From NCBI RefSeq assembly GCF_902810435.1, contig NZ_LR778174.1, positions 1,472,501 to 1,536,500 on the forward strand: 64,000 nt of DNA, in the 5' to 3' direction. Source of the stretch: Veillonella parvula. Lineage in GTDB: Bacteria; Bacillota; Negativicutes; Veillonellales; Veillonellaceae. This document shows positions 11,422 through 20,315 of the stretch, in pieces; position 1 is the first letter of the stretch, and every line of letters begins with the position of its first letter. A program made the translations under genes and the position numbers. The notes beneath the pieces were generated by a model. That model saw nothing but the letters and a program-made list of their open reading frames with translations. It had not been told where the DNA came from and searched no databases.

Positions 11422-11520
11422 TAATTTCACATCGAAGTTCATGAATTTCCCTATGAATTATACATGAGACATATTAATTTTCTTAACTTTAATAAATATC
11501 CGAGTTTAATTTCAATAGAA

Positions 11521-11547
11521 AAGGAGCACCCCATAGAGTGCCCCCTT
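11521..11547 (-). terminator. Terminator after the YebC gene
   Basis: The imperfect stem GGGGGCAC/GTGCTCC, followed by TTTTC on the minus strand, lies just after the yebC stop and separates it from ruvC. Confidence 0.55.
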
Positions 11548-11552
11548 TATTA

Positions 11553-12290
11553 TTATTCTTCTTCATCGTCCGGCAAAATACCATTATGATATACGTTTTG
11601 TACATCATCAAGATCATCCAATACGTCAAGCATTTTCTGCATTTTCACAGCATCATCACCAGTCAACTCAATCGTTGTATCTGGAATCATCGTGATTTTA
11701 GCTACTACAGTTTCGATACCCGCATCAGCAAGCGCTGCTTCTACCGCATCAAAATCCTCTGGTGTTGTATAAATTTCAAATACATCATCTTCAGCCTTAA
11801 GGTCTTCTGCTCCAGCTTCAAGAGCTAGCATAGTTACCTCATCTTCATCATGACCTTCTTTATCGATAACAAATACGCCTTTAGATTTGAACATCCAGCC
11901 TACACAGCCGCTTTCACCAAGGTTACCACCTTGTTTAGAGAATGCATGGCGCACGTCTGCAGCAGCACGATTACGATTATCGGTCATCACCTCAACAGTA
12001 ACGGCAACACCGGCAGGACCATAACCTTCGTATACGATTTCTTCATATGCATTCATGTCCGTAGCACCGATACCTTTGTCGATAGCACGTTGAATGTTAT
12101 CCTTAGGGATATTATTTTCACGAGCTTTTTGCAAAGCCAATTTCAAACGCATATTACCAGTTGGATCTGCACCACCCATGCGTGCTGCAACGGTAATTTC
12201 ACGACCGATTTTTGTAGCCAATTTAGCTTTTAATGCATCGGTTTTACCTTTTTTATGTTTAATATTTGCCCATTTAGAATGTCCTGACAT
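11553..12290 (-). CDS. YebC/PmpR family protein
   Basis: This 245-residue protein has the family start M-S-G-H-S-K-W-A-N-I-K-H-K-K, the G-G-A-D-P-x-G-N-M-R-L motif at about 39-50, and an acidic C-terminus. Members act as DNA-binding regulators (PmpR) or, as newer work indicates for YebC/TACO1, help ribosomes through difficult polyproline stretches. Many genomes place yebC just upstream of ruvC, as here. The upstream SPOUT methyltransferase gene is 10 bases away. Confidence 0.95.
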   Translation of the reverse strand: MSGHSKWANIKHKKGKTDALKAKLATKIGREITVAARMGGADPTGNMRLKLALQKARENNIPKDNIQRAIDKGIGATDMNAYEEIVYEGYGPAGVAVTVEVMTDNRNRAAADVRHAFSKQGGNLGESGCVGWMFKSKGVFVIDKEGHDEDEVTMLALEAGAEDLKAEDDVFEIYTTPEDFDAVEAALADAGIETVVAKITMIPDTTIELTGDDAVKMQKMLDVLDDLDDVQNVYHNGILPDDEEE

Positions 12291-12299
12291 AGACGCCTC

Positions 12300-12872
12300 C
12301 TATTTATTCCACCATGCTTCGCCCCGCAGCCGATCTAAGATGATTGATACGGCACTACGCACGGATAAATGATTGTATTCACCATGGCCATATATAGGTT
12401 CTAAAATATAGTCAAAGCTTTCCATCGTTTCTTTTGTCATACCATAACCGGTACCAAATAATACTAACACAGGGCGCCCCTCATTTTCAAGATGTTCACG
12501 CATCCGTGCATAGGAAATCGTATTATCATAGGTGCGAGCATCTGTTGTAGCTACTATAGGTTTTATACCTTCTATGTCTTCAATTGTTCGCACCGCTACC
12601 GCAATTGAGTTTACCAATTCCACGCCGGTGAAAGCATCCTTGCGATCTGGATTGTAAGTAGAGCCAAATCCAGATTTCCAATGTTCCATAATCGTACTTA
12701 CCAACTCACGTTGAGCTGGAATATTATGAATGACAAAATATTTAGACACATCATAGGTAATAGATGCTCGTGCAATATCATGTATATCATAATTTGTAAT
12801 AGCCGTCGTAATGACCTCTTTATGTTTATTCATAATAGGATAATGAACAAGTCCAATATATAAATTAGCCAA
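12300..12872 (-). CDS. Putative SAM-dependent RNA methyltransferase, SPOUT fold (TM1570-like)
   Basis: This 190-residue protein matches the small SPOUT family exemplified by Thermotoga TM1570 (Methyltrn_RNA_2). It begins L-Y-I-G-L-V-H-Y-P-I-M-N-K, has V-A-T-T-D-A-R-T in the middle and L-F-G-T-G-Y-G-M (about 138-145) in the knot region, and ends with Y-N-H-L-S-V-R-S-A-V-S-I-I-L-D-R-L. The target RNA is unknown. The start is TTG at 12872 behind GGAG; no better ATG exists. In other genomes this gene usually follows trmD directly. Here the four-gene cassette at 13-16.4 kb lies between them. Confidence 0.8.
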   Translation of the reverse strand: MANLYIGLVHYPIMNKHKEVITTAITNYDIHDIARASITYDVSKYFVIHNIPAQRELVSTIMEHWKSGFGSTYNPDRKDAFTGVELVNSIAVAVRTIEDIEGIKPIVATTDARTYDNTISYARMREHLENEGRPVLVLFGTGYGMTKETMESFDYILEPIYGHGEYNHLSVRSAVSIILDRLRGEAWWNK

Positions 12873-12987
12873 AGCCTAAAATCTCCAAAAAAATAAATGA
12901 TACTTAACTGATAAGATAATCAGTATAAACGACTAGTAATCTTTCAGATTAAGATACTAAAACTAAAATTAAAATAACAACGTAAAA

Positions 12988-14289
12988 TTATTCCACTAAG
13001 AGTGGCACAAAATAAGCTTCAGTACCGGCAATTTCTTCTGGAGAAAAACGACAACCGACTGCAGAAGCTTGATCTCCAAGCATAAAACAAGATAATGTCA
13101 AACAGCCTTCTTTAGTACCGCTATCTACGGTATGAGTAAAGTGTTTCTGCTTGATGAACTCCTGATACATAACCTTTTGGCTGTCCCGACAAACTATATC
13201 ATCATAGTTATCTACAAATTTCTCCATGTATAGTTCACCTTGATTTCCACGTTTTTGAACAACCTGAATATTTCGCCCTTCACGTCCCCAAATTTCTTTT
13301 TGAATATATAGCCCATCATCAAGGTTTGGGAAATCACTTTCAAAATAAGAAGGCGTCAAATAGCGTTTAATAATATCTCGCTCAGGTCCTGTAAAGAACT
13401 GGTTTGTTAAGTATAAGGCATATACCAAGGACATAAACGATTTATTCTGCAGAATAATCGCCTCTGGTGGATTAAATAGATTAAAGCGGTATTCATTATA
13501 TAAATCTAAAAACATTTCACCTAATGGTTCACCATCTGCTGTAGTTTCATCAATCAATAGTTCCATAGGATGTAAACGATACAGGTTTGCTGCATGACTA
13601 CCATCAGATAACAGAATACCATCATCATCAATGACCATATCATAAAAGGATAAGAATCGAATATCTGCTTCTGGACATGCTGATTTCATAGCATGTAAGA
13701 GAAACTGTGTAGTTCCATAGTCCTCTAAATAATCATGAAAGCACCCGAAAACAAAGGGTTCTATTTCATTATCAGTCATCATATTATGATGTTTATTAGT
13801 CACACTATATTTTTTACGAGACGTTCCTTCATATACGCGTTTCAAAAAACGCTCAAGTTCATTATAAGCATCTATATTAGGATCTACTTTATCGAAATAT
13901 CGTGCCGCTACACCATTAGCATAATAGCTTTCAATCAGAAAGCAGGGTGTATCCGCATTAATCTCTACCATGCGCAATTGCCTTCTATCATCAAGGACAA
14001 AGTCAAATCGAGATAACCATGTAGGTAAGCCCAATGGATTCCCACGATGTAAATAAGGAATCAAATTTTCTGGCATATCCATATTGAGTGCAAACTCATT
14101 AGGTGCCTGTTGAAATACCTTGGCGGCTTTACAAAATATCTGAAACAACATGCGCGACGCATGTCGTATTTCATCATAAAAATCAGCTGAAAAAGATTGT
14201 GCAGAAAGCGCAGGATACCTATCAGCATAGCCCTCATAATCCACAAAAGGCAATATATTCGTATCAAGTTCATCTATATACGATTTCAT
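12988..14289 (-). CDS. Glutathionylspermidine-synthase-like ATP-grasp ligase (YgiC/YjfC type)
   Basis: This 433-residue protein resembles the synthetase half of Gss without the amidase domain, as in E. coli YgiC/YjfC. Shared segments are S-R-F-D with V-E-I-N-A-D-T-P (about 100-125), L-Y-R-L-H-P-M-E, N-K-S-F-M-S-L, and the ATP-grasp core Q-K-E-I-W-G-R-E-G-R-N-I with its lysine, then M-Y-Q-E-F. Such ligases join an amine or amino acid to a carboxylate; the true substrate of the YgiC branch is not known. The start at 14289 has GGAGG eight bases upstream; an earlier ATG overlaps that site. It is the last gene of a four-gene unit. No spermidine or glutathione synthesis gene is in the window. Confidence 0.85.
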   Translation of the reverse strand: MKSYIDELDTNILPFVDYEGYADRYPALSAQSFSADFYDEIRHASRMLFQIFCKAAKVFQQAPNEFALNMDMPENLIPYLHRGNPLGLPTWLSRFDFVLDDRRQLRMVEINADTPCFLIESYYANGVAARYFDKVDPNIDAYNELERFLKRVYEGTSRKKYSVTNKHHNMMTDNEIEPFVFGCFHDYLEDYGTTQFLLHAMKSACPEADIRFLSFYDMVIDDDGILLSDGSHAANLYRLHPMELLIDETTADGEPLGEMFLDLYNEYRFNLFNPPEAIILQNKSFMSLVYALYLTNQFFTGPERDIIKRYLTPSYFESDFPNLDDGLYIQKEIWGREGRNIQVVQKRGNQGELYMEKFVDNYDDIVCRDSQKVMYQEFIKQKHFTHTVDSGTKEGCLTLSCFMLGDQASAVGCRFSPEEIAGTEAYFVPLLVE

Positions 14290-14303
14290 AATATCGGCCT
14301 CCA

Positions 14304-14864
14304 TTAGGAACTACTAGAACGCACTCCAGCACTACCAAATCCAGACTTTTGACCTATGGAGGACGCTTTACTACTTCTACGCTTTTCATAATCTAAATAA
14401 GTCCTTCGGCCCAAAGAACTATGCACATTTGAACCAGATGCCGTATATGGTGTCGTTTCTTCATACGGTTTTAATGGGGCTGCCACACGATATGTCATGG
14501 TTCGTCCATCCATACGCGCTGTAGGTGGATTAAATCCATAAAACATATAGTAGCCTGCTGCAATACTAGGTAAAAGCCCTGCTAAACCAGCATCCCATAC
14601 TAAATTTCCACTGGTATCGCGGTGAAAGGTAACAGACCGATTGTCGTCATATAAAGCCGTCTCTTTACCATCTCCATGGTTTAATAGAGAATAACGATTA
14701 CCTTGATTATCCTTTAATCGGACTTCCCCATCATTTGCTTTGGGATAGATTTTATCACATACAACATAAGCAATGTCATTCCAGTATGAGGACACACCAA
14801 CAAGTCCCGCCACAGCGGCAAAGGCACTCGTTATGTATATAGTTTTCTTACTTGGCTTATACAT
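14304..14864 (-). CDS. Membrane-anchored YgiB/DUF1190-like protein
   Basis: This 186-residue protein has one N-terminal membrane segment (about 8-27), an extracytoplasmic beta-rich stretch, a second hydrophobic run L-L-P-S-I-A-A-G-Y-Y-M-F-Y-G (about 97-110), then G-R-T-M-T, and a Ser/Gly-rich tail containing G-F-G-S-A-G. E. coli YgiB/YjfM (DUF1190) has these elements in the same order: a hydrophobic A-G-Y-M-M segment, G-R-T-M-T and a G-G-F-G plus serine tail. Like ygiB/yjfM, this gene lies directly upstream of the ATP-grasp gene. Homology is inferred from these short elements and position; the N-terminal half differs and lacks a lipoprotein cysteine. GGGAG precedes the ATG. Confidence 0.6.
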   Translation of the reverse strand: MYKPSKKTIYITSAFAAVAGLVGVSSYWNDIAYVVCDKIYPKANDGEVRLKDNQGNRYSLLNHGDGKETALYDDNRSVTFHRDTSGNLVWDAGLAGLLPSIAAGYYMFYGFNPPTARMDGRTMTYRVAAPLKPYEETTPYTASGSNVHSSLGRRTYLDYEKRRSSKASSIGQKSGFGSAGVRSSSS

Positions 14865-14875
14865 AGGACACTCCC

Positions 14876-15307
14876 TTAGTGCACAGCACCACTAACAACG
14901 AGAGCAAGACCTACAAAGATACCAAATACGAGGATACCCGCTGCCGTATTACCACGCATAATCTCTTCAGATAAATTATATTTTCGATGCCATAAATTAA
15001 TAAACATATAGCCGGTTACAAACAATATAATACCTAAAATAGCATATACGATACTGGCCACAACACCGTGCAATAAAGATGTATCAGCTGTAGTCACTAC
15101 AGGAGACATAATAACAGCTCGCAAAATCTCACCAATTCCGATAAATGAACCTGCTGAGAGCCATGCTACAGCACAGTTACCACGTTTAATTTCTTCACTG
15201 AATTTGCCAGGTACAAAGAAATCAATAACAGTATTAGCTGTTAACATTAGGAAAATTCCAAAGCAAGCATAAAAAATCGTCAATAATACATCAGGAATAT
15301 AAATCAT
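14876..15307 (-). CDS. DUF350 (YjfL-like) membrane protein
   Basis: This 143-residue protein is made of four hydrophobic segments arranged as two similar halves. Each half ends in an R-G-N-x-A-x-x-x-x-x-x-G motif (E-I-K-R-G-N-C-A-V-A at about 40-49 and E-I-M-R-G-N-T-A-A-G at about 116-125). This internal repeat is the mark of DUF350/YjfL. Its role is unknown; in many genomes it accompanies YgiB/YgiC-type proteins, as here. A strong AGGAGG precedes the ATG. Confidence 0.85.
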   Translation of the reverse strand: MIYIPDVLLTIFYACFGIFLMLTANTVIDFFVPGKFSEEIKRGNCAVAWLSAGSFIGIGEILRAVIMSPVVTTADTSLLHGVVASIVYAILGIILFVTGYMFINLWHRKYNLSEEIMRGNTAAGILVFGIFVGLALVVSGAVH

Positions 15308-15343
15308 GATAAACCTCCTAAGATTGTTCCTTTATTTTCATAG

Positions 15344-16408
15344 TTAACGGTTATATGGACTAGCCGCATTATGATTATATCCGTTATAGAATTTATCGCG
15401 TCCCCCACTATCCTTTTGGCGAACCATATAGGCATAGGAATCAAGTACATGGGACTTTCGCATTGTGCCATTAATAATATCTAGATCCTCTTGTGTCAAC
15501 TTTCCTGGCTCACACACCTTAACTCGGGTTTGACCGTCCGTATTTGTAATAATATAGGCGGACTTAGCATCATAGAATACAATGACTTCACGACCCTCTT
15601 GTAGGTCATCACCTTCATTTCTAATCTCTCCGTCTAAAGATTCGATTAAATCTAAGGCTGTACTTACAGGATCTAAACTGGAAGTATATATATATTCATT
15701 CTCCGAATCCGTCTTAGTATAATACACGGATGTATCGTGCATATGCTCCTTTGCAGTGTATGGGAATCCGAATGTAGCACGTACGTCATGCCAAGACATA
15801 TCGCCCTCCCAGCTAATAAGGCACATAAAAAATAATGCACCGACCCCTATAGCACTAGCAACTCCTTCAAAGCGTTTTTTCAAACGTTGATTCCGTTTCT
15901 TTTTACTAATAGCGTTAGCTGCCGTATCATTACAGAGACGAATATTCCTCAAAGGAACACGTGCCCCTTCGGCGAACATCTTCTCACCTTTAAACCAGTT
16001 TTCTTCAAAGAATACACTAGCACCGCCTTCACAAGGCAATTGATATTCCTTATAGCCAGCCCTGTCACCTACGGAAGCACCACTATCACCATCTACAGCC
16101 ACAACCTTTTCTAAGCCAATTTGATGTAACGTAAAGCCCTTCGGTGCTCGTTTGCGATAGGATGTTCTAGATACAGTGCACCATTCATTATCATTGTATT
16201 CAATGGTGACCCATATATTATCAGACCCCTCAACATCCTCGAGGCCATATTCATGCCAATAATCACCAGGCGACTTTTGCATTGACGGCTTAGCTTTATA
16301 GGCCTGTTCTTGATCTGCTTTTGGAATAATCTCGTTATATTTAATTTTTTCAGTTATTACATAACGACTGCCCTGAACCTCAAGGACATCATAACAATTA
16401 AACTCCAT
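15344..16408 (-). CDS. DUF4178-like membrane protein, first gene of the ATP-grasp cassette
   Basis: This 354-residue protein has a soluble N-terminal part (Y-D-V-L-E-V-Q-G-S-R-Y-V near the start, then W-V-T-I-E-Y-N-D-N-E-W, and a beta-rich run with Y-K-E-Y-Q-L-P-C-E-G-G) resembling DUF4178. A very basic stretch (K-K-K-R-N-Q-R-L-K-K-R) and one membrane segment (about 186-202) follow, then a C-terminal domain I do not recognise that ends Y-N-G-Y-N-H-N-A-A-S-P-Y-N-R. The start at 16408 has GCGAGG six bases upstream; a possible ATG at 16438 has no good site. In E. coli the equivalent slot is taken by YjfK. The DUF4178 assignment is from memory of the family and only moderately sure. Confidence 0.6.
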   Translation of the reverse strand: MEFNCYDVLEVQGSRYVITEKIKYNEIIPKADQEQAYKAKPSMQKSPGDYWHEYGLEDVEGSDNIWVTIEYNDNEWCTVSRTSYRKRAPKGFTLHQIGLEKVVAVDGDSGASVGDRAGYKEYQLPCEGGASVFFEENWFKGEKMFAEGARVPLRNIRLCNDTAANAISKKKRNQRLKKRFEGVASAIGVGALFFMCLISWEGDMSWHDVRATFGFPYTAKEHMHDTSVYYTKTDSENEYIYTSSLDPVSTALDLIESLDGEIRNEGDDLQEGREVIVFYDAKSAYIITNTDGQTRVKVCEPGKLTQEDLDIINGTMRKSHVLDSYAYMVRQKDSGGRDKFYNGYNHNAASPYNR

Positions 16409-16519
16409 AAATAACCTCGCTCGAATAGGCAAAATCATACGTGTCTTGCTCTATTCCCTCTCAAAAACGGAATTTAATGAAATTAAGCTTTAAAGTAACC
16501 TATCCGTTCATGAATAGTT

Positions 16520-17350
16520 TCATTCTTCACCTTTATGTCTTACAGACTCTTCCTCAACTATCTCTTTTAAAAGCTTAATTTCTTCTTTTGTTAATGGACG
16601 CTCTAATAAATCTGGACGTAACAACCGAGTTCTTTTAAGTGCTTCTTTTTGACGCCAAGTGGCAATGTTTTTATGATGACCACTGCGCAATACATCCGGT
16701 ACAGACCAGCCTCTAAATTCAGGGGGCTTTGTATATTGAGGGCATTCTAACAGAGGTTCATAAAAAGAATCCTCTTGTGCTCCACTAGCCGCGCCTAATA
16801 CACCAGGTATCATGCGAGCCACTGCATCAGTAACTACCATGGCTGGCAACTCACCACCGGTTAATACATAATCACCAATAGAAATCGTTTCATCTACAAG
16901 ATGTTTCTCTACGCGATAATCTACACCTTCATAGTGACCACAAATAAGAACCACTTGATCATAGCTAGCCAATTCACGAGCCTTCTCCTGAGTGAAAGGC
17001 TGTCCTGTAGGTCCCATAAAGATAATACGACGTCGTATACTTTCATTAGGATTACCAATAAGACTCATTTCATCACACATCTCATCTGTGGTATAAGTTT
17101 CATTAATATCACTATCATATTGAGCAATAATAGATTCTACGGCTTCAAAAATAGGAGGTGCCATCATGAGCATACCAGCCCCACCACCATATGGTGTATC
17201 ATCTACTTGACCATGCTTATTATGGCTAAAATCCCGAGGATTCGTTACACCTACAGATAGACGTTCTGTCTCGATAGCTCGTTTTATGATGGAATGATTA
17301 AAAAACGCATCAAAAAAATCTGGAAATAAAGATACAATATCAATACGCAT
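16520..17350 (-). CDS. trmD: tRNA (guanine-N1-)-methyltransferase
   Basis: This 276-residue trefoil-knot enzyme methylates G37 of tRNAs with SAM. It begins [12 protein letters not shown]. Further signatures are [10 protein letters not shown] (about 54-63), [12 protein letters not shown] (about 136-147), and [16 protein letters not shown] in the knot. It is the last of the ylxM-ffh-rpsP-khpA-ylqD-rimM-trmD series. rplS, which usually follows trmD, is absent. Confidence 0.97.
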   Translation of the reverse strand: MRIDIVSLFPDFFDAFFNHSIIKRAIETERLSVGVTNPRDFSHNKHGQVDDTPYGGGAGMLMMAPPIFEAVESIIAQYDSDINETYTTDEMCDEMSLIGNPNESIRRRIIFMGPTGQPFTQEKARELASYDQVVLICGHYEGVDYRVEKHLVDETISIGDYVLTGGELPAMVVTDAVARMIPGVLGAASGAQEDSFYEPLLECPQYTKPPEFRGWSVPDVLRSGHHKNIATWRQKEALKRTRLLRPDLLERPLTKEEIKLLKEIVEEESVRHKGEE

Positions 17351-17470
17351 AAACCGTCCCCTGTACTTATTAACTCACATTAACTCATTAGTATTATCTA
17401 TATATAGCTATATTATATACCTTTTACGATAATATACCTATATGTAGATAAAACAAAACCGCCCAAAGGA

Positions 17471-17968
17471 TTATATCCATTCAGGCGGATCTACGATCAT
17501 CAATTTATTTTCCACATCGATGTCTTTAACGACCTCTTCAATGGCTGCAAATAATTGATCTGGTTCCCCATCTTTAGAGACCACATAGACATCATTAGCA
17601 CCTGGTTGTAATACATCAGTAACTGTGCCAAGCACATTACCCATAGTATCTTGTACCTCAAGGCCAATGATATCAAAGATATAATAGCGACCTTCTGGCA
17701 ATTCCACTAAATCTTCACGGCGCACTTGAATTTCTTTCTTACTCAATAATTCAGCCGTATTACGATCAGGAATTTCCTTAAAGGATGCTAATACAAATTG
17801 TTTGTGAAATCGTGCGGATGCAACGTGGTATTCTTTACCATCGATGTAACAGGCATCCATATGCATAAACCGTTCTGGAAAATCGGTTTGAGGCATAATA
17901 CGAAGATCACCCCGCACGCCGTGCGGGGCGATGATAACACCTATTGTGATGAAATCGTTATGTTTCAT
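17471..17968 (-). CDS. rimM: Ribosome maturation factor RimM
   Basis: This 165-residue two-domain protein helps assemble the 30S head by binding S19. I-G-V-I-I-A-P-H-G-V-R-G-D-L-R-I (8-23) is the family start. The PRC-barrel half contains Y-I-F-D-I-I-G-L-E-V and L-Q-P-G-A-N-D-V-Y-V-V. Its start touches the ylqD stop. A 120-base AT-rich gap without a clear signal separates it from trmD. Confidence 0.95.
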   Translation of the reverse strand: MKHNDFITIGVIIAPHGVRGDLRIMPQTDFPERFMHMDACYIDGKEYHVASARFHKQFVLASFKEIPDRNTAELLSKKEIQVRREDLVELPEGRYYIFDIIGLEVQDTMGNVLGTVTDVLQPGANDVYVVSKDGEPDQLFAAIEEVVKDIDVENKLMIVDPPEWI

Positions 17969-18375
17969 TATTGACGAAACGCAACGATCTTACCGTCTTC
18001 TAATAGGATTTCAGCGCCCATCAAGGCATCCAAATTATCCCCGATTTTAACGGTAACTGTTTGCTCTAATGTACCTTGAGGAATTTCAGTTCCTAAAGAC
18101 AACTCCTTAGCATCCTTCAATTTAGCTGTTACTTCTTCTTTGAAAGCCAAGCGTTTATTTTTTTCTTCGTCGATTTGTTGACGAATAGCAGTGAGACTTG
18201 TAGCATCAACTTTAGCTGCATCAGCCAAAATACGTTGAGCTTGGAACTCAATTGCTTCCAAATCTTTATTCACCATATCAAGACGAGTTTCAAGATCGGA
18301 AACAATTTTCGCTTTCAAGTCATCTGTTACTTTTGCTTTTACTGCTACAGGGACACGTAATGTCATTTCTTCCAT
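17968..18375 (-). CDS. YlqD family protein
   Basis: This 135-residue, charged, largely helical protein has a predicted coiled coil at about 25-95 and a short beta-rich tail (V-T-V-K-I-G-D-N-L-D-A-L-M-G-A-E-I-L-L-E-D-G-K-I). Position between the KH protein gene and rimM is exactly that of Bacillus ylqD, whose function is unknown. The tail repeats the pattern of that family. Confidence 0.75.
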   Translation of the reverse strand: MEEMTLRVPVAVKAKVTDDLKAKIVSDLETRLDMVNKDLEAIEFQAQRILADAAKVDATSLTAIRQQIDEEKNKRLAFKEEVTAKLKDAKELSLGTEIPQGTLEQTVTVKIGDNLDALMGAEILLEDGKIVAFRQ

Positions 18376-18389
18376 TGGAATACTCCCTT

Positions 18390-18620
18390 TTAAACAATAT
18401 CAACAGATATCTTTTTGTTCTCTTTAATAGCCGCCGCTTTCACCACAGAGCGAATCGCTTTAGCAATTCTACCTTGCTTTCCGATGACTTTACCCATATC
18501 CTCTGGGGCTACATGAAGTTCATAAACTTCCACATTCCCCTTTTGGACCATGGTAACAGAAACGGCATCAGGCTGCTTCACTAATGATTTCGCAATTAAT
18601 GAAATTAATTCTATCATCAC
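18390..18620 (-). CDS. khpA: KH-domain RNA-binding protein KhpA (YlqC)
   Basis: This 76-residue single KH domain shows the R-N-A-binding G-x-x-G loop as V-I-G-K-Q-G-R-I-A-K-A-I-R (about 44-56). KhpA pairs with KhpB/Jag in other Firmicutes to bind many mRNAs and affect cell elongation. The place between rpsP and ylqD is standard. Confidence 0.93.
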   Translation of the reverse strand: MMIELISLIAKSLVKQPDAVSVTMVQKGNVEVYELHVAPEDMGKVIGKQGRIAKAIRSVVKAAAIKENKKISVDIV

Positions 18621-18638
18621 AGTATGCCTCTCTATTAA

Positions 18639-18902
18639 TTACTTTTTAGCGTCTGCAAATTTTTGCATAACGCCTTGTTTTTTGAACAAGGAGCGAACAG
18701 TGTCAGTAGGCTGAGCACCTTTAGCTAACCAAGCCAAAGCTTTTTCTTCGTCTACATTAACGATAGCTGGTTGTTTAGTAGCATCATATTGACCAATTGT
18801 GTCAACAGGACGACCTTCACGTGGAGCACGTGCGTCAGCAACTACGATACGGTAGAAAGGAGCTTTTTTAGCACCTAAACGAGTCAAACGAATTTTTAAC
18901 AT
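18639..18902 (-). CDS. rpsP: 30S ribosomal protein S16
   Basis: This is an 87-residue ribosomal protein beginning [23 protein letters not shown]. The start at 18902 is fixed by AAGGAGG nine bases upstream and by the family N-terminus; the reading can be extended upstream to 18959, but that stretch overlaps the Shine-Dalgarno. Confidence 0.97.
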   Translation of the reverse strand: MLKIRLTRLGAKKAPFYRIVVADARAPREGRPVDTIGQYDATKQPAIVNVDEEKALAWLAKGAQPTDTVRSLFKKQGVMQKFADAKK

Positions 18903-18962
18903 TGTGAAATTCACCTCCTTATACTGATGTGGATGGACAAGTTCAGCGCCCCTGCCCATGTA

Positions 18963-20315
18963 TTACATAAACGGTAATTTAGGCATTCCAGGGAAGCCGC
19001 CCTTACCGCCACGTAAACCTTGCATGCGCTTCATCATCTTCCGCGCTTCTTCAAATTGTTTCAACAAGCGATTTACATCTTGGACCTGTGTACCAGAACC
19101 TAATGCAATACGCTTACGGCGAGAACCATTAAGAATACTTGGATTTTCTCGCTCTGCCGCCGTCATGGATGTAATGATAGCCTCAATACGACGCACCTCT
19201 TTACTATTCAAATCAAGGTCCTTTAATTGATCCTTAATTTGTCCCATGCCTGGCAACATGCCAATAATATTTTGTAATGGCCCTAACTTTCGCACCTGGT
19301 TCATCTGTTTTAAGAAGTCATCCAAGGTGAAATTGTTTTTCGCCATTTTCTTTGCCATTTCACGAGCTTCTTCTTCATCAATGGCGCCTTGTACATTTTC
19401 AATCAATGTTTTAAAGTCGCCCAAATCGAGAATACGAGAAGCCATGCGGTCTGGATAGAATACATCAAAGCCATCCATTTTTTCGCTCACACCAGTGAAC
19501 TTAATTGGCAAGCCTGTTACAGCTTTGATGGATAATGCGGCACCACCGCGCGCATCACCATCGAGTTTAGTAAGGATAACACCATCAACACCTAGTTTTT
19601 CATTAAAGGTTTGCGCTGTTGTCACTGCATCTTGACCGATCATGGAATCTACAACGAGCAGAATTTCATGAGGTCGAACAGCAGCTTTGATGTTTGACAA
19701 CTCATCCATGAGGACTTCGTCTATAGCCAAACGTCCTGCGGTATCGATGATAACAACATCTTTCAGCATATGCGTGCTTTGCTCTACAGCGCGACGCGCA
19801 ATATCTACTGGATTCGCACCAGGTGTTTCATCCGCAAATACAGGAATATCAATTTGCTTACCTACAACTTGCAACTGAGTAATCGCAGCTGGACGATATA
19901 CGTCGGCAGCGACAAGCATTGGACGTTTACCTTGTTTACGTAGGTATACAGCTAGTTTACCAGCTGTTGTAGTCTTACCAGCACCTTGTAAACCAACGAG
20001 CATAATAATCGTTGGAGGCTTGCTAGAAATCATGATACGACTTTGCGTACCACCTAAGAGAGCCGTCAACTCATCATTTACGATTTTAATAACCGTTTGA
20101 GCTGGGTTTAAGGAACCGAACACCTCTTCACCAAGGGCCTTTTCCTTAATGGACTTAACAAAGTCCTTTGCTACCATAAAGTTAACGTCAGCTTCTAATA
20201 AAGCTGTACGTACTTGACGCAACGCAAGATTGACATCATCTTCTGTAATTTTGCCCTTCCCTTTTAAGGATTGAAAGGCTTCTTGCAGTTTTTCTGACAA
20301 GCTATCAAATGCCAT
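18963..20315 (-). CDS. ffh: Signal recognition particle GTPase Ffh (SRP54)
   Basis: This 450-residue protein targets nascent membrane proteins with 4.5S RNA. It has the helical N domain, then the G domain with G-L-Q-G-A-G-K-T-T (G1, about 107-115), D-T-A-G-R-L (about 189-194) and T-K-L-D-G-D-A-R-G-G. The methionine-rich M domain ends M-M-K-R-M-Q-G-L-R-G-G-K-G-G-F-P-G. It overlaps ylxM by 11 bases. ftsY is not in the window. Confidence 0.98.
   Translation of the reverse strand: MAFDSLSEKLQEAFQSLKGKGKITEDDVNLALRQVRTALLEADVNFMVAKDFVKSIKEKALGEEVFGSLNPAQTVIKIVNDELTALLGGTQSRIMISSKPPTIIMLVGLQGAGKTTTAGKLAVYLRKQGKRPMLVAADVYRPAAITQLQVVGKQIDIPVFADETPGANPVDIARRAVEQSTHMLKDVVIIDTAGRLAIDEVLMDELSNIKAAVRPHEILLVVDSMIGQDAVTTAQTFNEKLGVDGVILTKLDGDARGGAALSIKAVTGLPIKFTGVSEKMDGFDVFYPDRMASRILDLGDFKTLIENVQGAIDEEEAREMAKKMAKNNFTLDDFLKQMNQVRKLGPLQNIIGMLPGMGQIKDQLKDLDLNSKEVRRIEAIITSMTAAERENPSILNGSRRKRIALGSGTQVQDVNRLLKQFEEARKMMKRMQGLRGGKGGFPGMPKLPFM

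Noticed and set aside
12873-12987. Promoter for the SPOUT methyltransferase gene
   Set aside because: TATACT is present on the minus strand, but no acceptable -35 is found at 16-18 bases; too weak to list.
18903-18959. Longer form of ribosomal protein S16
   Set aside because: The extension overlaps the strong Shine-Dalgarno of the internal start and does not match the family N-terminus.
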